Positions 1 through 7,691 of a stretch of DNA of 13,366 nt are shown here, piece after piece. Under the pieces are notes generated by a model. That model was not told the DNA's origin. It did no database searches and saw only the letters and a program-made list of their open reading frames with translations. Each line of letters starts with the position of its first letter. Position 1 is the first letter of the stretch. Location of the stretch: NCBI GenBank assembly GCA_001986395.2, contig MQVO02000246.1, positions 1 through 13,366 of the forward strand, given 5' to 3'. This DNA is from Irpex lacteus. Lineage: Eukaryota > Basidiomycota > Agaricomycetes > Polyporales > Irpicaceae. A program made the position numbers and the translations under genes.

Positions 1-27
1 CTAGTTTTTGGGGATGTTTTTTTGGGG
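1..27. repeat. Right half of a palindromic G-run repeat
   Basis: The window opens with CTAG, a T-run and GGGG, then ATG, a second T-run and GGGG. This matches the right arm and tail of the element at 7902-7928 almost base for base. The left arm presumably lies before base 1. It is a dispersed repeat, not a gene. Confidence 0.75.
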
Positions 28-1140
28 ATGGAAGGAGGGTAGTGACTATTAAAATAAACTAACTGACCTTTGACAAAGTACACTTAGAGTAAAGAAAGTT
101 TATTTTAATTATATTTAATCAACTACAATTCAAATATTATAAAGTAATTAAAATAATACTTTTGTATCAATCTTAAAATAATGCTTATAAAATAATATTA
201 TTATTAGATTAAAGATTAGTAATCATGGGGTTACTCCCTTAAGGACTAAGATTGTACTGTCTATTGTAAGAGATAGATTAAATTTATTTAAAGTTACTTA
301 GTTAATACTTTATTTTGGGGACCCTCTACTTAAAATAAAATTAAATAAATTATAATATAGGGAGACCCAAATTAAAATAAAATAACTGTGTGTTTATAAA
401 ATAATGTGTAGTATCATCTTAGTGAGTAAAACACTCATCTATCAATTAATTAAAGATAAAATAGTAATTAGAGTGATAAATTAATTTAATAGTATATTAA
501 ATTAATTATTTAAACTCTACCTAATTAAATAATTATTATTAGAAAAAGAATAGAGTATCTCTACCAATAATAAATTATCATACAGGGTACAGATTGGTTC
601 AGTCAACTATCATTAATCTTCTTTATTAGCAATATTGATATAATAGGATGGTAGTGTTAAAAACTAAAAATAAAAAATAAATTATTAAACATTTCCATTA
701 ATCCACCCCAAATAAAATGAGTAAAGTTAAAGAATAAAAAGAAATAAATTTAGAATATCTATATTCTTTAATCTAATAAGAATAAATAAATAAAGGAGTG
801 ATTATAAAATAGTGAGTAATTCTAATTGAACGGTAGTTAACTCTCTAAATAAATAATAGAGAATACTATTTATATTATTAAATAAAGAAATAACTCTGAT
901 TAACTAAGTAATTAATTAATTAAAAAAAAGTAATCATTCCATTGTTCCATTTAATATAATATATTTCTACCCTCATCCACTTACAGTGAATGCTCCCCCC
1001 TTTTTTTATATTAAAAAAAAGGATAAAGGGAGTTGGAGGGGTACCCTCCAATATCTTATTAATTAATTATTCCTTTAAAGTGATTGTATCTAAGAGAGTA
1101 AAAAATTTAATTATTTAATTTGAACTCTTACAATCATTAG
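28..1140. other. AT-rich intergenic stretch without a recognisable gene
   Basis: I find no long reading frame, tRNA or rRNA motif here on either strand. The stretch is dominated by A/T runs and short palindromes, for example an 11-bp perfect hairpin with a 3-base loop at 481-505. Small G-rich islands occur near 318-325, 360-367 and 1020-1045. It may be decayed plasmid or duplicated mitochondrial DNA, but nothing in it lets me say which. Confidence 0.6.
999..1022. repeat. CC-T(n)...A(n)-GG hairpin
   Basis: CC and seven Ts, a short ATATT loop, then eight As and GG form a near-perfect stem. Similar hairpins occur at 5506-5528, 5637-5655, 8045-8063 and 9223-9241, so this appears to be one of a family of short dispersed hairpins. 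Confidence 0.6.
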
Positions 1141-1149
1141 TAATATGCA

Positions 1150-1411
1150 AAGTTAAAGATATAAAAGATAATAAATACCTTTGAACTATAGCAGGATTAG
1201 GAAGTTGGACTGGATGGATTACTTCTTATGAATATTAAAAAGCAATAGAACTTGGATATAAATTCGAAATTCTCAGAGGTATAAATTTGATAGATAAAAT
1301 ATATATTTAAAGAGTATATTGAAAGATTATATTCATTAAGATTAGAATATAGTAAAGATAACCCTATGAATTTAATTGCTAAACTATTAATTCATAATTT
1401 AGCAACTAAAT
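1150..1411 (+). pseudogene. Third, decayed family B DNA polymerase fragment (palm region, up to motif B)
   Basis: The frame at 1185-1235 reads TIAGLGSWTGWITSYEY, which matches TIAGVGSWTGW of copy 1 and TIAGLGTWTGWISSYEY of copy 2. It then meets TAA at 1236. The match continues past the stop as KAIELGYKFEIL. After a shift, the frame from 1306 reads FKEYIERLYSLRLEYSKDN and then PMNLIAKLL, the approach to motif B (K-x3-NSxYG). The fragment has one stop, at least one shift and no flanking exonuclease or motif C. It is therefore a relic of a protein-primed mitochondrial plasmid polymerase, on the strand opposite to the two long copies. A TGA at 1182-1184 falls where the other copies have Arg. The homology is clear by eye; the left boundary is uncertain. 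Confidence 0.85.
1368..1411. repeat. Fold-back inverted repeat at the end of the polymerase relic
   Basis: The + strand coding stretch for LIAKLL (about 1369-1390) is followed directly by a reversed version of the same motif (1390-1411). The arms are about 22 bases with roughly three mismatches. Read on the - strand, the second arm again encodes LVAKL. This looks like a fold-back rearrangement junction. Confidence 0.7.
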
Positions 1412-1424
1412 CAGACCCCCAACA

Positions 1425-1605
1425 AACCTTACAACCAGTAAGATTGTTGCGTAGTTTTAATCGCAGGTCAAACCCTGCCTTCATTTGGAGTCAAACTAAA
1501 TAGTAGCTGTTTAAATTACAACAGTGGGGGAGGGCAAGCGCCTTCAGAGAGCATGTACGCACCTCTCGGTTGCGTGAAAATCCGCAACTTGGCCCAAATA
1601 TAATA
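1425..1605. other. GC-richer structured segment of unknown identity
   Basis: This block is clearly richer in G and C than its surroundings. It contains several strong stems: GCAGG/CCTGC at 1464-1479; GAGAG/CTCTC within about 1550-1570; GTTGCG/CGCAAC within about 1573-1592; and an outer GGGCAA/TTGGCCC pairing around 1535-1600. No coding frame is convincing. ACGCACCTCT is reminiscent of a conserved 3'-domain LSU rRNA stretch, but the flanks do not follow it. It could be an rRNA or intron relic or a small structured RNA. Confidence 0.4.
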
Positions 1606-1637
1606 AAAAGGAAACAGGTTGAAAAGGGAGAGATATA

Positions 1638-1710
1638 CGAGCCCTTCCAGATTCGAACTGGGACCTCCCCGATTGACAATCGGGTACTCTACCTATTAAG
1701 CTAAGGGCCC
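1638..1710 (-). tRNA. trnD: tRNA-Asp (anticodon GTC)
   Basis: The reverse strand folds into a full cloverleaf of 73 nt. The acceptor is GGGCCCT/AGGGCTC with one G-U pair, and the D-arm is GCTT/GAGT. The anticodon stem is CCCGA/TCGGG with loop TTGTCAA, giving anticodon GTC. The T-loop is TTCGAAT and discriminator base G73 fits tRNA-Asp. The outermost T-stem pair is a C-A mismatch; everything else pairs. It is probably functional in mitochondrial translation. Confidence 0.95.
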
Positions 1711-1731
1711 TATTTTAATTTTACTAGCCCA

Positions 1732-1779
1732 CCCCCCAAAAAACTAGTTAGAATTTATTCTAATTCCTAGTTTTTTGGG
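1732..1779. repeat. Palindromic G-run repeat, full copy
   Basis: Left arm CCCC-A6-CTAG (1734-1747) and right arm CTAG-T6-GGG (1767-1779) pair around a loop of about 19 bases. The loop begins TTAGAATT, as in the element at 7868-7914. Conservation of both arms and loop start shows a shared dispersed element. Confidence 0.8.
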
Positions 1780-2103
1780 ATTCATATCAAATAAAATAAA
1801 AAGGTAACTGATGATATTTGTCTTTATTATACTGAGACTATTGGTACTACAACTCTCCCTTCCTCTCTCTATTCTTTTATCTTCTAATTTTATTTTAATT
1901 TGATTCATTAATTAGATTTCTATCATTTTATTTTTAATTTATTTTAGAATACTGTTCTATTTATTTAATTTCATGGCTATTCCATGGGGTTTATTAATAT
2001 TTTATATATCAGGGGTTTATTAATATTTAGTTTTATGGGCTTTATTTTTAGTATTATTAGTTATATGGGGTTTATTTAGTATTATTATATTATCATCTGT
2101 TAA
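1780..2103. other. AT-rich spacer between tRNA-Asp and polymerase copy 1
   Basis: No gene is seen. The first 200 bases are T-rich with no conserved frame. The last 120 bases hold the GGGGTTTAT repeat array at 1986-2086, which ends just before the polymerase stop codon on the opposite strand. Confidence 0.5.
1986..2086. repeat. Degenerate GGGGTTTAT tandem array downstream of polymerase copy 1
   Basis: Four units start at 1986, 2012, 2037 and 2067. Each begins GGGGTTTAT (GGGCTTTAT in the third) followed by TTA/ATA-rich sequence, with spacings of 26, 25 and 30 bases. The array ends about 18 bases beyond the polymerase stop. A similar but distinct array lies downstream of copy 2. Confidence 0.7.
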
Positions 2104-5036
2104 TTAAATATCATCTCTAACATTAATCTTAACAGTATAATCAGAAGTTACCTGAACATTATCAGGATGTATTCCTTTTTCTAAATCATTATAATTAAAT
2201 GGAACAGATGTTGTTAATACATCACAGATAGTTAAACCTTTTAATGTATGTCTTTTATAAACAGGTAATCTCTTATTTAGAAGTTGCTCTTAGCTGGTAA
2301 ATAGTCGACATAAGTTGAATATTTCCACCGAACATATCCTTACTCCATTTTACCTGTTTATATTTTAATACGGAGTCTCTTACTAATAATGACTCAAGAT
2401 CATCCACTGTAACATTTTTAACAGCATCCTTAGTTAATCCTTTAACTTTAATGATAGTTTCTCCCTCAGTAGTAATTAATCCATACACTTTAGGAGCTAA
2501 GAATACACCTCTTTTTATTGTACACTCTAATTTTACTTGACCTAATTTGTTACCAACAGAAGCATCAGAAAGAGGTTTATTCACAATTATACTATCAGTA
2601 TCTGAGTAATATAATTTTACACCATCGATATTCTTAAACTGTGACATATAACTTCTGGCACCTGCAGTAATTGTAGATGCAATAGCAATATTAACGTCTA
2701 ACCCATGGTATACATCTTCTTTCTGATTAAATTTATAACATTTTCTATTGTCTTGCATGATATAGTGATTACCTACTTTAATTAAATCTTGTACAGACTC
2801 ACCATAACATTCCAAAAGAATTTGTAATAATTCCATTTGCGATGAATCTCTTTGGTCATACAGTTTAACTTCTGTAGCTTCGGGTTTCATTCCGAATTTA
2901 CCATAAAGACTATTCATCAATAATTTAGCAACTAAATTTAGTGGGTTTGTTTTATTATAAGTTAGTCTTATTTGGTATAATCTGTGAACATATTCCTTAA
3001 AGATTACAGCCTTTTTAAATTTATAACCTCTAATAATATTAAATGTGTATCCTAAATCAAGACAAGTCTCCATTTCCTTAGAGCTAACCCATCCTGTCCA
3101 ACTACCTACACCTGCAATTGTTCTTACACCATCAGCAGTTTTGATTCTTCTTTGAAGGATAGGATGCTCTATATCATCCGGGCATGTAATTTCACAATAG
3201 AAGAAACCATATGCCTCAGGATCCACAGTAGTAATATCACCTTCAAATGCAATAGGTTTACCTATAGGCATTTCCAAGGTAGACATTACAAATGGATATA
3301 GAGAATTAACATCATAATAATATAGTTGTTCTCTATTATAATGATGTAGATTTTTACTAAACCCTTTATGATTATTATACACATCCACTGCACCACCAGT
3401 ATAAGACTCTCTAATATCCCATTCCACTTTACCAAGCATTTGATATAGTGTATCCTTAGGCATAAAATTAGCTTTAAAAATTTTCATTGCTAGTGAAGGT
3501 AAAGTGTAAGAAGAATGTACATTTAATTTAAATTCACCGAATATTAATTCATTAAATTTAGTTATCACTTCATGCAGAGATTTACAATCAATATTACAAT
3601 ATTTTATAGCTTCAACCTTAAAACTCCATAATTTATTTCCATGTTTATGAAAGATCATTGTATATTCATCTTGTGTTAATCCAGGGAATAATTCATAACC
3701 AGGAAATTTACCTATATAATGAATGTCACTTAGTAAAAATGGAAAAAATGTTTTAACAGTAGGCACTTTGAATGCACCACATAATTTACTAAGTGACATA
3801 GGTAATAATAAGAATGAATCTTTAAAGATTAAATTTACTTTATTTTTAGGGTTATTAGGGTCTTGATATTTAAATTCAATACCCATTAACTTACCATTAA
3901 ATATTAGTGGTTTAACAGTAGCACCCTCATAACTTATTAAGTATTTAAGTAATAAATATTCCATCAAAACCTGAAAAGTTATGAGCGTATACATATTTTA
4001 CACCTTTAAATTGTAATAATTGTTTAATAAAGTTATTAAACATAGCTGATTGTGCTTCCTCTGTCAATTCAGTTGCATAAGATTTAATATACTGTCCATT
4101 GATATATCCACAAATTAAATAAGGATTATGATTTCCATTAATATTAACTGTTTCAATATCTATGGTACAGAATATATTATTATTATCTATTTTTCCATCA
4201 ACTTTAACAGCTTTAAATGGTTTGGCATTTAATTCTTTTTCCTTAACTAAAACCACTCCATCTTTGTAGTAGATATTATCTTTATTAATAACTCTTTTTA
4301 CTACACCATTATCCATATGATAATCATTAAATTTTAAATCAATAGGTGCTTGATAATGCACACTAGTAGATTTATCATCTTGATTTATAAGAATTGATTT
4401 ATCACCATTAATAATAGCATAACTAGTGTGATCTGGTTGCTCAGATTTTAAAAAAACTTTCCCGTATTCTTCAGGAATAATAGTTAATGGTATTCATATT
4501 ATTATAACTATACTTAATTACAGTATATTCCTGTTGATTTAATAAAGCTCTTTCATCATCTGCTAGACCATCTCTAACTATATAATGAAATGAAATATTA
4601 ATAATAGCAGTATCCTTATAATTATCATTAAGAATACCTAGTCTACTTATTAAAAAGTTGATGAATAATTCTTTATCACCATAATTTACTTTTCTCATTT
4701 CTGCTAGTGTTCTATGTTCTTTATTAATGAACTGAACTTTACATAATAGAAGTAAATGATGGTTATTCTGAATTGTTGAAGTGAAAACATCATTCCAAAA
4801 TGAATTAATTGAAGATGTAAGAGTAGTAGCATTTATTGTACTACTTATTGGAAGATTGTATAATCTTTGTTTAATCATGTTATTTATATATTTAATTGGT
4901 AAGTACTCAAACTTCAGGCCCCCATGCCTCCTTGTCATATTACTTAACACCCATACTGATCCCACCACACTTAACCGTGGTTCTTCAGGAGTTCTGAGTA
5001 TAATATCTAGATTTATATGTGCCAATTTTCATCATA
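2104..5036 (-). pseudogene. dpo: Family B, protein-primed type DNA polymerase of a linear mitochondrial plasmid, copy 1 (frameshifted)
   Basis: This family copies linear plasmid DNA from a protein primer. All expected motifs are present in order: Exo I DIETVN (about 4146-4163), Exo II HNFSGFDG (3961-3985), Exo III YCNIDC (about 3577-3603), motif A DVNSLYP (about 3290-3327), motif B KLLMNSLYGKFGM (2888-2926), motif C YYSDTDS (2594-2612), then APKVYG and KVKGLTK. The coding sequence is split into overlapping frames by single-base shifts near 4491, 3950 and 2278; each is net +1 relative to copy 2. The C-terminal tail continues in a third frame to a TAA at 2104-2106. The N-terminus is unclear: the open frame starts with TTG at 5025, while ATG-ATG at 5031-5036 lies one base out of frame (extra G at 5022-5023). 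Total length of about 970 codons fits the family. All catalytic residues remain, so decay is recent or the shifts are tolerated or artefactual. Confidence 0.9.
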
Positions 5037-5039
5037 TTC

Positions 5040-5294
5040 CTTTTATTATATAAATAAATTTTTATCTAATAAAATTTAAAAATATAATATCAGATTTGAA
5101 CTGATACCATAATAATAAATTTTTCTAATTAATTTTTAATAATTAATTTAGTAGTTATTCTTTTTATTCAGTTAGCTAGATAAAGTTATTCTTGTTTGCT
5201 ATGCGGGGGGAGGCCTATTATTATAATATATATTTTTTTTAACAATTAAAGATCTAGAGTTTCCTTTGAATAATTATTAATAGAAGATTTGATT
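5040..5294. other. AT-rich spacer upstream of polymerase copy 1
   Basis: No gene is seen. The region contains a short T-arm-like stretch at 5089-5105 without a cloverleaf, and an isolated G-rich patch at 5204-5216. Any promoter for the polymerase would lie here, but no motif can be supported. Confidence 0.4.
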
Positions 5295-5444
5295 TTAAGG
5301 ATTATAGCTTATCCTACTAGTGTTAGGTGTTTTTTCTTTAATTAACATATACACTTTTCTCCACTTAATATAATTTACATGCTTACTAGATAGTATATTA
5401 TACTTATCTAAGTACCCTATCACCTTTCTAGCAGAACCAAAACA
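5295..5444 (-). pseudogene. LAGLIDADG homing endonuclease, C-terminal relic
   Basis: The 49-codon frame ending in TAA contains FGSARKVIGYLDKYNILSSK followed by HVNYIKWRKVYMLIKEK. The pattern KVIxYLDKYxLLSSKHxxYxKWRKVYxLI is the characteristic C-terminal end of fungal mitochondrial LAGLIDADG endonucleases, which are normally encoded within group I introns. An in-frame TAA lies just upstream at 5445-5447, and neither LAGLIDADG helix is present, so only the tail remains. I see no group I intron core around it. It lies between polymerase copy 1 and the membrane-protein cassette, which suggests an intron or free-standing endonuclease once sat in or beside this cluster. Confidence 0.8.
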
Positions 5445-5505
5445 TTAAATATACATTCATCTTTATTTATTTCTTTAGATTAATTAATTTTTATTATATC
5501 TTTAT

Positions 5506-5528
5506 CCTTTTTTTTTATATAAAAAGGG
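5506..5528. repeat. CC-T(n)...A(n)-GG hairpin
   Basis: CC and nine Ts, a short ATAT loop, then As and GGG form a stem of the same design as the hairpin at 999-1022. Confidence 0.55.
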
Positions 5529-5630
5529 AAGTAGTAAAATTAAATATTGTCCTTTAGTAAAAAATTGGGGTAGGGATAGGACAGGGGGTTATAATAAATT
5601 TTTATCCTCATCTAATAATCATACATAATT

Positions 5631-5664
5631 CCTTATCCTTTTTTTAATTAAAAAGGGGGTAAGG
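5631..5664. repeat. Long hairpin CCTTATCC...GGGGGTAAGG
   Basis: CCTTATCC plus a T-run pairs with an A-run plus GGGGGTAAGG around AATT, giving the longest member of the T/A-run hairpin group. It ends a few bases past the stop codon of the short membrane ORF on the - strand, so it could act as a 3'-end or processing signal for the 5669-7329 genes. That role is inference. Confidence 0.6.
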
Positions 5665-5668
5665 ACAA

Positions 5669-5980
5669 TTAATAAATTAATAATAGGAAAAGAACTAAAT
5701 AAACAAAAATTAAGGCATATATTATTATAAATCTAAGATAATAATCTATTATAGTACTTTTTGCTGGTATTTTGCTTAATTTTTGTATGCCGGTTAACCA
5801 AGATAAAATAAATTGAGGTAAGTATATTGGCATACTTATTTTCCCTTTAGAGAACTGAATAAAAAAGTAAATGGTAAGCATGTAATAAATAATCACAAAA
5901 AGAATAAGAATAGAACCAAAGATAAAATATATTTTTAATAATTTGTAAAAAAAGGATTTGCTAATAGTATACCTATGAAG
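5669..5980 (-). CDS. Short membrane protein, paralogue of the C-terminal half of the upstream 185-aa protein, possibly 5'-truncated
   Basis: The frame is open for 103 codons from a TAA at 5981-5983. The first GTG is at 5896 (75 aa) and the first ATG at 5881, so the start is unsure. Seen: a hydrophobic segment (KIYFIFGSILILFVIIYYML), a polar stretch with PIYLPQF and IQKLSK, then a second hydrophobic segment (IIIYALIFVYLVLFLLLIY) at the very C-terminus. The same order (helix, PKYIPSF, IYAISK, charged stretch, C-terminal helix) occurs in residues 98-185 of the 185-aa protein, with matching spacing. I infer a tandem duplication that has lost, or never had, the N-terminal half. Function unknown; probable inner-membrane location. 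Confidence 0.6.
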   Translation of the reverse strand, partial: LHRYTISKSFFYKLLKIYFIFGSILILFVIIYYMLTIYFFIQFSKGKISMPIYLPQFILSWLTGIQKLSKIPAKSTIIDYYLRFIIIYALIFVYLVLFLLLIY

Positions 5981-5988
5981 TTAAATCC

Positions 5989-6009
5989 GCCATAGTTATT
6001 AACTATGGC
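5989..6009. repeat. Perfect 10-bp hairpin between the two membrane genes
   Basis: GCCATAGTTA and TAACTATGGC pair around a single central T. It lies in the gap between the 185-aa gene and its short paralogue, and it is richer in G+C than its surroundings. It may be a processing signal or a mobile palindrome. Confidence 0.65.
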
Positions 6010-6045
6010 CATTAATACTAATGAAAAAAGTAATTGTAAAGAATG

Positions 6046-6073
6046 ATTTGAAATAAACCTGCATATTTCAAAT
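6046..6073 (-). terminator. Hairpin directly after the 185-aa ORF stop
   Basis: ATTTGAAAT (6046-6054) pairs with ATTTCAAAT (6065-6073) around a 10-base loop. On the transcript it begins at the last base of the TAA stop (6073-6075). It could form or protect the 3' end; mitochondrial termination by such hairpins is not established, so this role is tentative. Confidence 0.4.
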
Positions 6074-6630
6074 TAAGATACTATACAAATTACAATAAAT
6101 GCAAAATAGATAATAGTTACCATAAACATAGTTCTCTTCATGTGTTCAACTACCATTTCTCTATCTGTACTTAACATTTTACTTATGGCATAAATAGCAG
6201 AAATTTCTTCTTTGAAGAATGAAGGTATGTATTTAGGTAAAATAGGCTCTATATTAGATTTCTTAAATCTATCCAAAACAACAAAAAAGAATACAAAGTA
6301 TAATAAGATTAGACTTAAAGCGATAAAGTTAAATAATTTAAAGTAAATAATATTTTTATCTATAAACAACTTTATACTTAAAATTGTATTAAAATTAAAA
6401 TATATCAAAACAACTAGCACCAAAAATAATAAACCTTTTTTCCATATACTCCAATTTTTTATTAGAGATAATAAAAATAATACTGATTTATGTGAATTAT
6501 TTTGATCTGCATTATTAGCTATATCTATATTTACATTATACTTTTTAGGTATAATGTTAAAGCAGTTATATATTCCAAACATAAGAACTAATGTACCTGC
6601 TGTAGTAAATGCTAATCTACCATGAGTCAT
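6073..6630 (-). CDS. Unknown membrane protein, 185 aa, about four transmembrane segments
   Basis: It starts at ATG 6630 and ends in TAA. Hydrophobic segments lie at residues 7-24, 65-84, 98-119 and 167-184, with a polar loop at about 28-48 rich in Asn. The C-terminal half carries PKYIPSFFKEE, IYAISK and the charged stretch STDREMVVEHMKR before the last helix. I do not recognise the family. The next gene downstream repeats the C-terminal half. Its ATG overlaps the stop region of the preceding 213-aa ORF by four bases (ATGA), so the two were probably carried and transcribed together. Codon use is extremely AT-rich, like its neighbours. It could be a plasmid-borne membrane gene. It is one of the few unbroken frames here, which argues for recent selection. 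Confidence 0.75.
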   Translation of the reverse strand: MTHGRLAFTTAGTLVLMFGIYNCFNIIPKKYNVNIDIANNADQNNSHKSVLFLLSLIKNWSIWKKGLLFLVLVVLIYFNFNTILSIKLFIDKNIIYFKLFNFIALSLILLYFVFFFVVLDRFKKSNIEPILPKYIPSFFKEEISAIYAISKMLSTDREMVVEHMKRTMFMVTIIYFAFIVICIVS

Positions 6631-7268
6631 AATCTCATTGCTTGTAATTTAGAGCTATCTTTTTTAAAATTATCTAAATTAAATTTATTACCGCTATCAT
6701 AACCTTTAACCAACCCTTTCCAAAACATAAGACTCGTAAAACCGAAAAAAGAATAAGGTCCATAGACGCCCACTACTTCAGGTAATTGTTCTGAAGTACG
6801 TTGTATTAAATCAGAAAGTTTATCCAAGTCCAATACCAATTTTTTGTCCTCTGTGATATCTATTAACTTACCAGGAGTTACAGATTTAGTTTGTATTGCA
6901 TCAGACATAGGCGCATTATAACCAAAATTAATTTTATCCTTTAAATCATTAGCTAATCCTTCCCAAGAACCATCTTTTTTATTTTTTTCTAGTATAGAAA
7001 AATTAATTAATTTTTGCAAGGGAGTATCACCAGGAACTTCACTGATACTATCCTTAAATTTAGAAAGAAACTCATCATCATTATCATTTTTAGATAATGC
7101 TTGGTTTATTATATCACTAAGTTTTTTTTCACCAAAGAACTTGGACATTTTTGAATCTTTATAAAAATTAGGAAAGGCCTCCTCAAAAGAAGATGTATCC
7201 TCTGAAATCAAATCGGATACTGTTTTGGACTCACTATTTTTAACTATCTCCTCTAACCCCTGTAACAT
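6627..7268 (-). CDS. Unknown mostly soluble protein, 213 aa, with one hydrophobic segment near the C-terminus
   Basis: The frame runs from ATG 7268 to TGA 6627-6629. If TGA is Trp, as in mould mitochondria, it extends five codons to TAG at 6612-6614. Residues 1-160 are charged and helical-looking, rich in Lys, Asp, Glu and Ser. Residues about 164-184 (VVGVYGPYSFFGFTSLMFW) are hydrophobic and could be a membrane anchor. The tail is basic. No known family is recognised. Upstream, an ATG at 7329 opens a natural-looking start, MDNTNPQANPNKIPE, which is one base out of frame with the main ORF; the main frame itself stays open upstream without an ATG. A single extra base near 7289-7290 would explain this, so the true start may be 7329. 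The overlap with the next ORF suggests an operon-like unit. Confidence 0.7.
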   Translation of the reverse strand: MLQGLEEIVKNSESKTVSDLISEDTSSFEEAFPNFYKDSKMSKFFGEKKLSDIINQALSKNDNDDEFLSKFKDSISEVPGDTPLQKLINFSILEKNKKDGSWEGLANDLKDKINFGYNAPMSDAIQTKSVTPGKLIDITEDKKLVLDLDKLSDLIQRTSEQLPEVVGVYGPYSFFGFTSLMFWKGLVKGYDSGNKFNLDNFKKDSSKLQAMRL

Positions 7269-7345
7269 TTTAGTTGCATCAACTTTCTGGTATTTTGTTG
7301 GGATTAGCCTGAGGATTCGTATTATCCATAAGTAAAAAATGAGTG

Positions 7346-7364
7346 CCGTGGAAATATTTCACGG
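7346..7364. repeat. CCGTG/CACGG hairpin upstream of the 213-aa gene
   Basis: CCGTGGAAATATTTCACGG is a near-palindrome with one bulged base. A second stem, ACCTGTTC/GAACGGGT with one G-T pair, follows at 7375-7396. Both sit within 70 bases of the possible ATG at 7329, so they may be 5' leader structures. The role is inferred only from position. Confidence 0.5.
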
Positions 7365-7374
7365 GATATATACT

Positions 7375-7396
7375 ACCTGTTCTAAGTTGAACGGGT
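7375..7396. repeat. Second hairpin of the pair upstream of the 213-aa gene
   Basis: ACCTGTTC and GAACGGGT form an 8-bp stem, one pair being a wobble, with a 6-base loop. Together with 7346-7364 it makes a double-hairpin arrangement, a form known for mobile GC-rich elements in fungal mitochondrial DNA. Confidence 0.45.
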
Positions 7397-7683
7397 ATAA
7401 TAGAAAATTTCTTATTTTGTCATTAAGATATTCATATTAATAAAAAAAAAATAAAACACACATCAAAAGAATTGACTATACCTATTTTATTTATTCTAAA
7501 AATAGATAATAAAATAAGAAGATAAAGTTTAACTTAATTTCAATTAAGTTAATTAGTCTTAATAAACATATTCTGTTTAATTTGATTGCTTAGTGTAGAA
7601 TAATTATATTATTCTATTCCTTTTATTTAATAAATTTAAATTTTTTTATTAACTTAATAAATATTTAATAGAAATATTTAGCT
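7397..7683. other. AT-rich spacer with short palindromes
   Basis: No reading frame or RNA motif is supported. The stretch contains a perfect 9-bp palindrome (AACTTAATT/AATTAAGTT, about 7530-7549) and other A/T palindromes. Confidence 0.5.
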
Positions 7684-7691
7684 AAACAGTT

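Noticed and set aside
481..505. CRISPR-like or regulatory palindrome
   Set aside because: It is a single A/T-only hairpin without repeat-spacer structure; such palindromes are expected by chance in DNA this AT-rich.
1491..1679. A 62-codon open frame on the - strand
   Set aside because: It overlaps half of tRNA-Asp and the structured GC-rich block and has no recognisable protein character; it is a chance frame.
2104..5036. Programmed frameshifting as the definite explanation for the copy 1 breaks
   Set aside because: No shared slippery sequence is seen at the shift sites, and copy 2 has mixed-direction shifts and stop codons, so decay or sequence error is simpler.
4781..5053. A 90-codon open frame on the + strand
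   Set aside because: It lies antisense within the N-terminal part of polymerase copy 1, whose reading is supported by similarity to copy 2.
5089..5105. T-arm-like stretch ATCAG-TTCAAAT-CTGAT on the - strand
   Set aside because: It resembles the T-arm of tRNA-Gly, but no anticodon arm or acceptor stem can be built around it; at most a tiny tRNA relic.
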